Part shown: piece by piece, positions 1 through 11,612 of the stretch | Numbering within the stretch: position 1 is the stretch's first letter | Layout: every line of letters begins with the position of its first letter | Program-made: the position numbers and the translations under genes | Notes under the pieces: model-generated | Told to the model about the DNA's origin: nothing | Databases searched by the model: none | What the model saw: the letters and a program-made list of their open reading frames with translations, nothing else | From: Pseudonectria foliicola | Lineage: Eukaryota > Ascomycota > Sordariomycetes > Hypocreales > Nectriaceae | Direction of reading: 5' to 3' | Assembly (NCBI GenBank): GCA_003693505.1 | Contig: QUZD01000011.1 | Coordinates: 95,178-159,177, forward strand | DNA: 64,000 nucleotides

Positions 1-155
1 CTAGTGCACTTGAAGGAGCAGGCATCGGTACTTAATCTTACAACACTAATGGAACAGGGGGTGCAGAAGGCCCAGGAATTGACGGAATGGCAGATGGATG
101 TATGCAAATCGACTGGGAAAGCCTGAAACCTGTAATCGACTCATCGAACCGTTCC

Positions 156-2062
156 TCAACCTGTTCCTTGAGCCATTCCGTGATCAGCCTTTGCCCATTC
201 GAGCCGCAGGTCCTCTCTCCAAGTGGCCATGGGAGGCCATCCAACTCGAGCCTCACAGGCCTCCATCATAGCTATTATGGCCTCGCGCTTCGAGGCATCT
301 TGGACGCAAAGCCCTGCGCCGTAGAGACATTGGGCCGACATGATCTGACACCCCTCATCTCTGAGCTCCATGGCTACTCCACAGATGGTGTCCACTGCTT
401 CAGAAAGAGTCTTTTGCATTCGTAGATATCCATTGAACCCTGCTGATACCGGACTATGAAGAGTGACGAGAATCTGGGCAAAGTTGTAGGCCTGCAGAGC
501 AACGCCAAACTGAGGTGGGTGCACCCAAAGCCGCGCAAACACGTCGCCAGAGTCAGCCGGGCTTGGAAGAGGCTTGAACTGGCTTGTGAGACAGGCCTTC
601 CACTCTTGCATCTTCAGAAGGAGCTCTTCTCGTAGCCTGGATAAGTTGGTAGACGACGATGGTGCCGCCATTGAATTGGATTCTGCAGTACGAGAATGCG
701 CATAGAAATTGACTGCTTGTGACAACAGGTAAGTTGCCCTTTCGGCTAGCTCATAGACCTCAAGGTCATGGCATTTCTTGACAGGCACCCAGAAGCTGAA
801 GCAGGGCCTTTTCTCTCGAAAAGCAGCCCAGATGTCTTGCCGTAGCCACGACCACCACACAGCTTGACGAAGACCCCCACAGCCTCCGTCGACGTTTTGG
901 GAACGCTGGATCCAGAAGACCCCTTTAAGATGTCTTTGCCAGTTTCCCTGGCCATTGGTCTCGTCGAGCATCTCGTATGCTGAAATGACGATTACTGTCG
1001 CAAGTAGTTCTTCAGAGTGGGTATAGCTGTTGTACACGAGGGCCTCCTGCACATAATGCAACGTCTCGTAGTAGTAGCGAATCCAATCGTTGCACGTTGG
1101 ACCAGAGATCTGGGGAAACACCTGGTCTCCCGATGGGGAGTCAAGATTGATCCTTTCACAGTGTCTTGCCGAAAGGGCCAAGATGGCCTTCATCAATCCT
1201 ACATTCCGAAGTGCCAGGCGCACAGCATAGTTGGAAAAGGGCCTCTGTGGTTCAAATAGATCTAGCCAGGAAGCGCACCGCTCTACAAAGTGTCTCAGGA
1301 GGATAGACTCCTGGGTCGTGAGAGCGACGTCGGCGCTGGCTTGCCATGCTTTGCGTTCAACGTCGGCGGCTTCTGATAGAGGATTTTGCACTATTTCGAT
1401 GGACGATGACGGACCGGGAGCGAGGCTTCTCTCCTCTGCGTCTTTCGGAACTGGCGTTGATGCGAGTGAAAAGCCACTATCGGCCAATGCAGCATCGTTG
1501 GCCAGCAGGTCCAGCCAGCGAGTCGAGGCAAAGTCGGGCGTCCAAAACGAAGTATCCGGTGACCATCCAGACAAGGTGGAATCGCATGTTGTCGATCCTA
1601 TGGTTGCAGATGGGACAGTGCTTGATTGTGAGTGAGATAAGAGTCCGGCATCCCGTGGGCTCAGAGAGGCTGTGGATTGAGCGTGAGACTGAGATGGAGA
1701 TTGCACTTGCACCTGATTGCTCTGTGTTTCCCAATTCGTACTATTTGCGCCTTGAGACGGAAGATCCGGCATGGCCAGACTCGACAAAGGATACAATGAG
1801 ATCGAATCGTTAGGAAAGACACAGTTGCGGTTCCTCGCACCGCAAGGTCCACATACTGGCCTCGACTCGTCACATTTCTTGTGTCTCTTTCGGCACGTCA
1901 AGCTGGGCACGAGCCGTTAGAACGATCTTCGCAGTCGGGTCTGGGGAAACGGGACAAGCCATTGCCGATCACTTACCATCCGGTCGTGGTCCGCAGCCCG
2001 CGGCTGCGGGACTTGCGCATCCGCCTCTTGCGGGCCTCGTGTCTGTCTCCTCCCTGATCCAT
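156..2062 (-). CDS. Zn(II)2Cys6 fungal transcription factor
   Basis: Predicted nuclear DNA-binding regulator of about 610 residues. Exons are 1977-2062 and 156-1902; the intron (GTAAGT donor, CTAAC branch, CCCAG acceptor) splits the first zinc cysteine codon. Splicing yields GCLTCRKRHKKCDESRP followed by CGPCGARNRNC, a complete six-cysteine binuclear cluster near residue 28, preceded by a basic Arg/Lys-rich N-terminus. The downstream exon alone lacks the first Cys, so the intron is needed. The remainder is a Ser/Thr/Gln-rich linker and a long helical region ending in the WPP-type motif seen at the end of many fungal-specific TF domains. ATG 2062 was chosen as the first in-frame Met of the short exon; a second Met lies 14 codons later. 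It is divergent from the dihydroxyacetone kinase gene, which makes that gene a candidate target (inference). Confidence 0.88.
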
Positions 2063-2625
2063 ATCGGAGGTTGACACAAGGACGAAGACATTCTCCCGAT
2101 GCGCGAGACGCACCCCTTTGCTTCCATGAACAAGAGTTTGCGGAGGATCGAGGGATTTCTCCGCAGCGGGGATATCCTCCCTTGCCAGAAATGGATGTTC
2201 TAGCATGGGTATATGTTTCCGGCCGGCCAGCCAAGACAAGCTTGCGATGTTCCTGTGGGGACGTTCGTCTTGGTGCGCGTCTCGCGGCACAAACGTCAGC
2301 TGATACCATGTAACAACTACGTCGCAAAGAATTGGCTTCATCTTGAGGTTTACAAACTGGAGCAGGTGATCACAAGGAATGGATTCGAGGGCCGGATAGT
2401 GAGTATCAGTGTATGCTGGGTAGAGTGACCCGAAGAGAGTGTCGTCGTGACGGGGTAGACAAGCACTTTGAGGCGGCGTTTTACAACACTTCATAGGCCT
2501 CATTAATACAATGTGTCGACCCTACAACTGGCCGTCATGTCTGAAATACCAATACGGGGCATGTAATTCCCTTGCACTCACTTGCAGTGTCCCAACTTGC
2601 TTGCATCAGCTACTGCGTATTGATC
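2063..2625. promoter_or_regulatory. Divergent promoter between Zn2Cys6 regulator and DAK
   Basis: This 563-base spacer separates two genes transcribed away from each other. It contains a CCGGCCGG palindrome near 2219-2228, which carries the CGG/CCG half-sites that Zn2Cys6 proteins usually bind. No convincing TATA box was seen. That the neighbouring regulator binds here is inference only. Confidence 0.4.
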
Positions 2626-4471
2626 ATGTCGACAAAACATTACTTTCCCTCCACGGCTGCCAACACGCTCGTGCCACGGGCTTTACGCGCATTGGTCTCG
2701 GCTCACCCTCACATTCTTACTCTTGATGAGGAACAACGCGTTGTGGCCAATGCCCAACATGACTCGTCGAAGGTGGCCATTGTGAGCGGCGGTGGCTCTG
2801 GACATGAACCCGCCTGGAGCGGGTTTGTAGGCGAAGGCCTTCTCTCTGCTGCTGCATGCGGTGACATCTTTGCGTCGCCCAGTACCAAGCAGGTCTTGGC
2901 TGCGATGAAGCTTGCTCCTTCGACAAAGGGTACTATCTTGTTGATCACCAACTACACTGGTGATCGACTTCACTTTGGCCTCGCGGCCGAAAAGGCGAAA
3001 CTCCTTGGGCTTGGCAAAGATGTTCTGGTTCTTCCTGCCACCGACGATGTATCTATTGGAAGGAGTAGGAGTAACAGGGTCGGGAGAAGGGGTATGCCGG
3101 GTCACATCTTCAGTGAGTATTCTTCGCAGCTATGTGTGGACAATCCGGCGGATCGCTAACAAACATGCAGCAATGAAGATTTTGTGTGCAGCCGCAGCAG
3201 AAGACTGGCCATTTGATCAATGTGCAGCTCTTGGTCAAGCAGTCAATGCTCAGACGGTATCGATAGGATCTGCGCTTGACCACTGCCATGTACCTGGCCG
3301 GCAGCATCAAAGTATCCCGGATGACGTTTGTGTAGTTGGCGCAGGCATTCACAATGAGCCTGGGCAGCAGATGCTCTCTCCTTTCCCAAGTGTCGAGGAA
3401 CTTGTCAAACGCTGTCTGGAACTTCTTTGCAGCCAAGAAGATTCGGAGCGAGCATTTGTCCAATTCAACGCCAACGACAAGGTTCTATTGCTGTTGAACA
3501 ACTACGGCGGCCTATCTCCCTTGGAACTCGGAGCATTAACAGACGTTGTACAGGAACAGCTTGCTTCAGCATACAACATCAAGCCTGTTCGATGCCTGTC
3601 TGGTGCATTCGAGACCTCGCTAAACGCTCCCGGGTTCTCAATCTCACTATGCAATATCTCTTCTGCAGCCAGACAGGCACACTCTACACCTGATGCTCTG
3701 CTTGACTTGTTCGATCGCTCTACCACTGCCGTGTCTTGGCCGAATCACATCCCACGAACAAAGTTGGAAGCCGTAAAGCCAAAGACGAAAATAAATGGCC
3801 ATCACTCGTCACTCGCGAACGGAGCAACAAGTGAAGAAGTTATCTTAGACCCATCAGTCCTTGAACAAACGGTCAGGGCAGCTTGCAAGAGGGCAATCTT
3901 GGCCGAGCCACAGCTCACAAAGTGGGATATGGTTATGGGCGACGGGGACTGTGGCGAGGCTGTAAAGGGTCTCTGCGAGTCTCTCGTCAAGAAACTCGAC
4001 AATGGTATTGCAAAGAGTGGCTCCCTGACATCTTTCTTGAACTCAGTTGCTGAAGCCTTGGATGACATGGGTGGAACCTTGGGGGCCATATTTGGCATCC
4101 TCCTTTCCAGTTTCACCACCGCACTCCAACGTGAGGTCAAGGAGCTAAAAGGAAACTCCTCCGAGGCGCAGTTGTATGCCAACGCTCTCGCATCTGCAGT
4201 GGAAACCCTCCAGTCCCATACAACGGCGAGAGAGGGAGATCGCACAGTCATGGACGTTCTCATACCGTTTGCGGACACTTTTCGCCAGACCGCAGATTTG
4301 AGTGCTGCCGTTGAGGTTGCTCAGGAAAAGGCCGAAGCCACACGTTACCTAAAAGCTCGTTTAGGACGTGCCTCTTACGTTGGTGAGGCATCTGAGCAGC
4401 AGCTTCCTGACCCTGGCGCCTGGGCGTTGTATGAGATGCTGTTGGGAATGAAGGAAGGGCTTGGTCTTTAG
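2626..4471 (+). CDS. dak1: Dihydroxyacetone (glycerone) kinase, DAK family
   Basis: Phosphorylates dihydroxyacetone with ATP to dihydroxyacetone phosphate, linking glycerol and methylotrophic carbon to glycolysis in the cytosol. Exons 2626-3112 and 3171-4471 (GTGAGT donor, GCTAAC branch, GCAG acceptor) give 595 residues, the usual length for fungal single-chain enzymes. The N-terminal DhaK domain shows SGGGSGHEP, NYTGDRLHFG, GRRGMPGH and GIHNEPG, whose His matches the substrate-binding His of the family. The C-terminal DhaL/ATP domain shows GDGDCGEA, MGGTLGAIFGI, GDRTVMDVL, GRASYVGEAS and PDPGA. ATG 2626 begins MSTKHYFPS, the normal start of fungal homologues; upstream in-frame codons lack similarity. 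All expected nucleotide and metal motifs look intact. Confidence 0.95.
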
Positions 4472-4689
4472 AGTCGAGATGAGGGCATCTTATATACATT
4501 TGAGGAGCAGATTGGAATCTTAACAGTGATAGGGATTCATACAAGTAATCAAGATATTTGAGCATGTTGTTTGTATTATTCCGGATAATTTATACAGGAA
4601 GATGCCGCAAACTTTACCATCTCGTACAATATTTATATACAATCTTTTCTTGCCAGGCAATCAACCCTGCAATCATCACTTGCGTTCAT

Positions 4690-7144
4690 TTACGGCCAAG
4701 CGAGGTCGGGCTTCCCACCGGGTAGCATCATTCGAAACGGCCAGCCTTCGGATCGATGGATGGCGCTGACAATCTTGCTTAGCCATCCAGTGGCGATAAC
4801 CGGTAGCCAATACTCGCACCGTTCGCTCCGTAGTATCTCTGTAGCAACTGCCCATGACTGCTTGCAACCATCCTTGTCGCCGACCATGAGCTGGGCGTGG
4901 GCAATGGAGAGGTGGATAATCGCAGCTGTCCAGCCGTGCCGCGATCTAAAGGTAGCGAGTTGCTCCATCTTCACTAGGGAAAGATTCCACATCCTCAAGG
5001 CTTCGTCATACTGACATTGGGTATGCGCTACCCTTGCCAGAGTTGTCAATCGTCGCATGTGCAGATATTGATCGTTGATATCATCCAATTCCGGTGGTTC
5101 AACGGATGCCAAAAGATCAAGTATTGATTCTGCAACCTTCAGCTGACCCTGTCCAATGCTTGACTCGACCGAAGCTAATAGTAGACGTCGATAGGGGCGT
5201 CCTTTTTTCTGAGATTCTGCCAAAGCCTGTAGGTTTGATTGCAGCAGGTCAGCTGCTTTCTCAAACTCCTGGAGCTCACAGTATATATCCGATAGTCTAG
5301 CCACAATCAAAAGCCGAGTATTGGCTCGTATGGGCCTTGCAGAGTTCAACCATAGGTGTTGCTCCAACGAAGCCCGCGCGGTTTGGAAGTCGCCAATAGA
5401 TTGAAAGAATCTTGCTGCAGTGCCCTGAAGCCGGCGGGTGACCTCGACCTCGAGAGTCGACAAAGGATAATGTCCTTCCCATTTGTAGACAAATGAGGCG
5501 ACATCAGTGTCGTAGCATTGAATTTTGTTGTCAAGTTGAGCAATATGTAGTCTCCCTCGTATAGCATTGTCGAGACGACTACTAGGTTGCTGACCCTGGT
5601 TGAGAAAATCTCGAATCTTGCCATCCGACTTGGCAAGGTCGCCATCTTGTCGACAAATGATGCTTTCGTAAAGTGCTAGTGAAGCATGCAAACTGTACGG
5701 CATTGACTTGCGAATGAACATCCTCGCTCGCTCAATCGCAACACGTCGGGTGGAGATTGAATCCCTCTCGCTGAAGTAGAGGAGTGAATCAACCACATGA
5801 GATCTGAGCGTTGCCGGCATTCGGTTTTGTTTCGTGGCTTTATCCAGTAGATTCCAAATGGCATCCTTAAGTCGCAGCGACCTATGGGTATGAGGTAAGT
5901 AAGATACCATTATGAGAGGAGACTTAGCATACATACCACGAAGTATTACCCTCCAAACATGGTGGGCATACGAAACAAATCAACCTGAGGGCCATGGACG
6001 AGTACTCTTCACGTGTCTGAGCTGTCAGTGTCTTTGAGAAGTATGAGATTGAATCAGTGCAGAGAGATAAAGTGACGGTGCCATCTTCTAGCTCGTCTTT
6101 TACAATGCGGTGGTTTGATGCGGCTTGTGAGAGGCATTCGTCATCAGATAAGAGGTTCACAAGTTCGGATGAGAGCCCAAATTCTGCAGCAGTGGTGTTT
6201 TGGATCTCCCCATTGGGATTCCATCGTCTTTGGGGGACACGAACACCTTCCAGTAGCTTAAGGGGTACCTGAGTTCCCCCAAGAGCGTGAAGTATCAATG
6301 GTAGCTGGTCTGACGACGGAGTGGCATAGGCGTACTCGATAGCGAGGTTGTAGCGTGAGAGAGGCAAAGATGGATCTACAACTTATTTAGCTTGTTGGTT
6401 GTAGCGCCATTGAATGTCTACTTACCGTCGAGCTGGCCTGCGATGAGGTGTTTTACATAGTGGCTGTAATCTTGAGCGCTTGAGCCCACGGTCTGTAGAT
6501 GCTTGAAAATCTCTTCATCTTCCATATTAAGATATCTTTCATACCTAGGCCAATTTTAGTATAAGCCATGACATGTACCAATATACTTACGTCGACGATG
6601 GCACGTCAAGGGGCAGCCAGAATACTGAGCCTATATCACCGAGCTTACGCGCTATCTTGAGATACTTCTTCCCGGCATATCGCAGCTCTGATTCTCTCGA
6701 TGACTGGACGCAGCTGGCGATGCTTGGCGGGACCAACACTTTGGCATCTAGTTGTGATCGCAGAAACACCGTTATACAAGCGAGGCGGCGACGCAGTTCC
6801 GCATGGGCCAAGTCATCGGACGAATTCCAGAATCCGTCGATATCATCCCTGAACCTATCATGGACGGCATTGACTCTGTGGGTATCGACGCTGCGTATGG
6901 ACAGTATCTTTGTCGTCCGCTGGTTGTTTGGAACGACATGGTACCGAACATCCCGAGCAAGGGGCTTCGACTTTGCCAAGACGGTTCGAATGGCCGCCAG
7001 GTGCTGCGTCAGATCAGACGCAAGGGTCTCGGCCTTTCTGTCATCGTACTCCTGCGCCAATTGGCGGATGGTGCCGCATAGACACATGTCGCCTCGTGGC
7101 AAAGACCGGTCACGGAACCTTGCACCGCGCAGATATTGTTGCAT
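4690..7144 (-). CDS. Helical-repeat (TPR-like) protein, unknown function
   Basis: Four exons (6592-7144, 6426-6545, 5937-6375, 4690-5881) join in frame through three introns with good GTAAGT/GTATGT donors and give about 767 residues. The N-terminal part is helical. The middle, around LLSDDECLSQ and DELEDGTVTLSL, looks like a degenerate winged-helix, and the C-terminal half is a run of paired helices with TPR-like pattern (for example DIYCELQEFEKAADLL and CQYDEALRMW). This resembles the sensor and repeat half of fungal NLR/STAND proteins, but no P-loop is present here or upstream. The frame stays open for 22 codons before ATG 7144 without another Met, and CTAACTAACGTTAAG just upstream could be an intron end, so the true start may lie further up. 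I do not recognise the family. Confidence 0.62.
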
Positions 7145-7983
7145 CGATGATTTGAGCCGGCCTTTGATTTCGTAGTCTCGGCTGATTGATAAAAAACCAG
7201 CTCCACTTAACGTTAGTTAGTCTGGCTCGCTTGACGCACAATTCTGCAGTCCCCGAGTTGGCGAGCCACATATCTTATTGCACGAGGTGGATTCCCCCCA
7301 CTAACGGGCTCCAGGGTTTGTTCTCTCTCACGTTTTCTCACAGTGAGGAATTCTTCTCGACATGATCCCTGTCGACCGGGGTATGAAGGGCTCGCTTCTC
7401 TCACAGTGAGAAATCCCTCCAAGCTTGATTGCCGTGGTTGTGCTCGGATCTAACATACAAATCGTCAGGAATCTGCTCGACGAGATCAATGGAAAACCTC
7501 GAGAAACGTGAGGATTTATATCAGGTATACCACCCAGTGCTATGAATGACTGGATTGGCATATCTCTAATTTGTACAGAGCTCTGCGAATCCCCCTATTG
7601 CCCCAACTGAAGAGTACCAGTGAAGCTCTGCGATATAAACATGCTCTGTTGGTTCACCTTCAACACCATGCCGGCGCAATATTCGCAACGCATTCAAGCG
7701 CGACATACCGACCATGGCACGAGAGATGACAGCCGATGGGAACACCGATGGGAAAGATTCTGGCCCGGCCTAGACGTCAAACCATCCTAGTCGCCGGATA
7801 CCGGCCGACACTAGCTCGCCTGCCTAGATAAACTCTTCACGCTTAAGTGGGGATGGCCTCGCTTGTTGACAATTCGCAAGGGGGGGATCCACCTTTGTTG
7901 ATCTGATAAAGTTGGGAGGATCTGCCGACTTCATCAGATATGGATATCTCATCCCACCATTGTGTCTCTTCTTTTATCTGATC
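7145..7983. promoter_or_regulatory. Divergent intergenic region with paired palindromes
   Basis: This 839-base spacer lies between the TPR-like gene (-) and the MFS gene (+). It holds two copies of a 13-base palindromic element, TCTCACAGTGAGG at 7336-7348 (imperfect) and TCTCACAGTGAGA at 7399-7411 (perfect around a central A), with start points 63 bases apart. CCGGATACCGG at 7794-7804 is an inverted CCGG pair. Short frames here have no recognisable product. Confidence 0.4.
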
Positions 7984-9670
7984 ATGCCTGACATGAAGGA
8001 CACCGCGATGGACTCTTCCAAGGAAGTCCAAGTGGAGGTTGGTTCTGCAGACGCATCAGTCACCGACCACAACGATGATTCCTCACAAGATCAGGGCAAG
8101 AAGCCCGTTCCCTTGAACATGAAGATCCTCTCCGTGGTGATCGTCAGCTTGATCGGCTTCGGAGGCCACTGGAGTAGTGGCGTGACCGGAGCTTTGAAGA
8201 GCACATTGAAGAAGGTAAGCCAAGCAAACCATCTTGTTGGTGTACCCTTTTAACCATTGTCTCAACAGAAACTCCACATCACCAACACGCAATACGCCGT
8301 GCTTGAGTCCAGTGAGAACTTTATCAAGACGGCCTTGATCCTGGTCAGCGGCATTCTGACCGATCGCTACGGTGGTGCTAGTAAGAAAAAAAAAATACAG
8401 GTTATTGACTGTGCATCAGGGTGCTAATTGATATCTTACAGGCACCATGGTTTATGGCAACGCCATCTTTAGCCTCGGAGCGATTCTGATTGCGGCAGCG
8501 ACGACGATTCGAAACTACAAGTTTATGATTTTCGGCGTCATCGTCCAGGCCTTTGGCGACGTTGCCACGCAGGTCGCTCAATACAAAATCTTCTCGTCTT
8601 GGTTCCCGCCGTCTGCCGGATTTGCCTCGACGCTGGCCTTTGAACTCGGCATCGGCAAGATTGGCTCGTTTGTGGGCAAGTCGACCGCCAATGTCATTTC
8701 CAAGAACCTCGGCGATTTCAGCTGGGTCTACTGGATGGCCGTCTTCATGAACCTCTTCACCAACGTCGCCACCCTCTTCTTCTGGTGGTTTACCCGCTGG
8801 TGCGAGAAGCGCTATGCCGGCACGCGTGACCCTGCGACTGGCGAGAAGCTTACCGAAAACAACAAGAAGTTTGAAGTCACCAAGATGCTGCGCCTTCCCT
8901 GGTCGTTCTGGCTTGTGTGCCTGTTCTCCCTGTTCCAGACCTCAACAGCCGGCATCTTTGCCTCAAACGGCACTGAGCTCGCGGAACAGCGCTTCAAGAT
9001 CTCCGCCGTCAAGGCGGGATGGTACTCGTCCATGGCCCAGTATCTGGGATTCTTCTTCGTCCCCATGGTGGGTATTTTCATCGACTACCTCGGACAACGA
9101 ATCACCGTCATGCTCGTGTGTGGCTCTGGCATGCTGGTCGCAATGTGCCTGGCAGCATGGGGGCCGACTATCGCAGGCACAGCGGCCAGCTTCGGCATCT
9201 TTGCCGTTGCTTCTTCTCTCGGCCCAACCGTCATCATCGACAGCATCCGGACGAGCATGTGGTACCAGGAAGTCTTCGGCGCAGGCTATGCCATCAAAAT
9301 CGCCATCAACAACAGCATGACGATCCTCGTCGGCATTATCGCGGGAGTCATCCAGGACCGCGACAACGACAGTTACGACAACGTTGTCGTCTTATATGTG
9401 GCCCTCGCTGCGGGATCGGTGGTTGTTGCCGTCTGCATGATGGGAATCGGCTATGTGAGCGACATCATGGATAATCTGCAGTGGAGCCGCAAGAAGAGGA
9501 TCCAGAATGGCGAAAGGATCAAGGCGGCGAAGGAGGGATTCGAGACAAATGACCGTGCTGAATGGAACCGAAAGCTCAGTCTCGTCAACTTTTCCGCGGT
9601 CATCGTTATGATCCTCGGCGCATGGGTGGCCTATTTCTGGGGCGTGGGTACTGGAAACATCAGGAAGTAA
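7984..9670 (+). CDS. MFS transporter, MFSD1-like
   Basis: Predicted membrane carrier of 523 residues from three exons: 7984-8214, 8269-8380 and 8442-9670. The first intron falls on a codon boundary; the second splits the Ser codon of GGAST. After a hydrophilic, acidic N-terminus the chain shows about twelve hydrophobic segments, with the MFS loop 2-3 motif ILTDRYGGA and a related FIDYLGQRITV in the second half. The spacing resembles the MFSD1-type branch, which in animals exports dipeptides from lysosomes; the fungal substrate is unknown. ATG 7984 is chosen because upstream in-frame codons are hydrophobic and not conserved-looking. The C-terminus is lysine-rich before a last membrane segment. 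Confidence 0.85.
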
Positions 9671-11126
9671 TGACGAAAGCGGTCTATAATGGGTAGAGAT
9701 AGCAGAGCATCAAGTAAATGGCGACATCTAATATTTTCTTTCACTCAAAGCACAACCTGGTTCTCCTTGGGTATGCAGTGAGGATACATGGCCCATGCTA
9801 GATCCTTTTCGACTATGACCTAAAGATATGTCTATCTGGCCAAGTAATGCGGCTGCCGGGATAATCAGTCACAAATAAACGAGAATCGATTACTAGTTGA
9901 GATACGTCAAGGCCAACAAAGTGATCACGAGTAGGACCAAAAAATCCACAACAACTCAACTCGAGTGCTGGACAAGGCAGAGAAGGGTGTTATAGGATAG
10001 GAGGCCCGCATAAATGATACCAAGCAAGGCTATCGCCAATCTCGATATTCGACGCAGACTCTACAAGGCTTCATAGCCTCAAAGGGTGTTTATAATTGTA
10101 CATAGGTGGCTTCGAACACTGTCCTTCAACTTTCTGCAACTATGTTTCATTTGCTTCTTATAGTAAATACTGGTAGTATCCATCTAGAGCCATGAGATCA
10201 AACAACCTGGAGTGAGCGAAGGCTTTCACCGGAACCAGGTGACTCATCTCTAACTTCTGCTAGATGGGTTGGATCTTGTGAACATTCTCCATTGTTTGAC
10301 TTTTTCTTCTCCAGATCCTCAAGGCACCGCATCGTGATTCTGTTGGGAAGAGACAGTCTGAGTAGTAAGTACTTCCTTGTGTTGGCTCATTGGCAGGGTG
10401 GCTGAGCAATAGTCATGGGAGGAGTCGAACTTGGCCGGCTGTATTTACATGGGCACAGTACCAACAGCATATGATACACCCCCCTTACAGCATGGCTGTC
10501 AATAGTCAAGTGCATGGGCTCATGGTTACATCCAACGCACCCTGGTTGATGAGGCAAGCAGCAGACAGCCAACATACAAGGTTTGTTCTCCTCGGGGCGT
10601 ATGCGTTGGTCGTAGGAACTTGGAAAGCAGGCATCGTTGGCTGCGGACGAATTGGACCGCGCAATATGACAGGCTCAAATCACCATTCGAGTAAAATTTT
10701 GACGCGTGACCTTGGGAAAACGCGCCTCACTTACCTGCCTGCGAGGATGGCCACACAACAAGTGGTAGGCCTGGCGCCTGCAGTAACAGGCTGCCCGCAA
10801 CAGCCTACGGGCCATGTGCTAGTCCAAAAGAGTGGTGTGAGTGCGGGCTACAGGATCGCCAATACCGAAACAAGGCAGAGTAGAGGAGAAGAAGAAAGCA
10901 CTGTAGTTCTAGTATCGATGATGCCACTGAGGAGCAAGGCTGAGTGTGATGTGGTTGCCTCAGATGAATGAGTCGAGGTCTGTCTTGGAGTGTTTATAAA
11001 TAGTTTTGTTGTTCCTCACTCGTTTCTTGTCTGTTTGTTCCTAATATAATTCAACAAAGAATCGTTTATTCAACCACAATATCAGCATCAATTCTTTACA
11101 TAATCATTGTTTCCCGAAAGACCATC
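9671..11126. other. Long intergenic region
   Basis: About 1.45 kb follow the MFS gene. A 193-codon frame at 10390-10971 has no motif and unconvincing composition, so I do not call it. The right end looks like the promoter and leader of the small gene at 11127. Confidence 0.5.
10995..11002 (+). promoter_or_regulatory. TATA box of the small gene
   Basis: TATAAATA is followed by a pyrimidine-rich stretch (11003-11040) and an A-rich leader before the ATG at 11127. This is the arrangement of strongly expressed fungal genes and supports transcription of the small frame downstream. Confidence 0.5.
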
Positions 11127-11309
11127 ATGACAGACAGCGGCGGTTTCATCAAAGTCCCTAAAGACGATGAAATAAAGCGCATGGAAGCCGCAGCACGAGC
11201 CTCTTGAGAGAAGCGTGAACAGGCTAGGAAAGACCGGGAGAGCCGCGCAGCTACGGTAGCAGCCGGAAAGGCCTCTCAAGAGCGTCGTGGCGCCAAAACT
11301 GCCAAGTGA
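11127..11309 (+). pseudogene. Small charged protein gene with internal TGA
   Basis: One reading frame of 61 codons runs from ATG 11127 to TGA 11307-11309, interrupted only by TGA at 11205-11207 (codon 27). The first part reads MTDSGGFIKVPKDDEIKRME; the second is rich in Arg, Lys, Glu and Ala (EKREQARKDRESRAAT). The composition is the same on both sides of the stop and no intron with usable signals removes it. CGA to TGA, a C to T transition, would explain it. A TATA box and CT-rich leader lie upstream. It could be a recent pseudogene, a readthrough gene, or a 26-residue peptide. I do not recognise the family. Confidence 0.5.
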
Positions 11310-11612
11310 CACGTTGTACTTCAGCATGCTGTCCTGAGCGTTCTGACACATGTAACCTGTGAGACCCCTTCTTATACCATAAATGCGTCTTGGCCAATCA
11401 TTGATGGCATGGAAGGGAAGTTCAAGCGGAGGGCAAGAACCGAGAGTAGATATTGGGCAAGGAGTCAGGGGATTTGGGGGGGATTGATATGCTGTTCTTT
11501 TCCCTTGTACTTGATAGTGTTTTGTAAGACGCAATGAATACGGGCTTGACGACGAGATAAAATTTCAAGCAGAAAATGTGGCAGTCGTATGGAAGACACT
11601 CAAGACAAGCAA
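11310..11612. other. Intergenic region between convergent genes
   Basis: About 300 bases between the small gene and the 3' end of the APH-like gene. No coding or structural signal seen. Confidence 0.5.

Noticed and set aside
10387..10440. tRNA-like start (GGCAGGGTGGCTGAG)
   Set aside because: No anticodon arm, T-loop or acceptor pairing could be built.
10390..10971. 193-codon plus-strand frame
   Set aside because: No domain, no splice-linked partner and low-quality composition; treated as chance.
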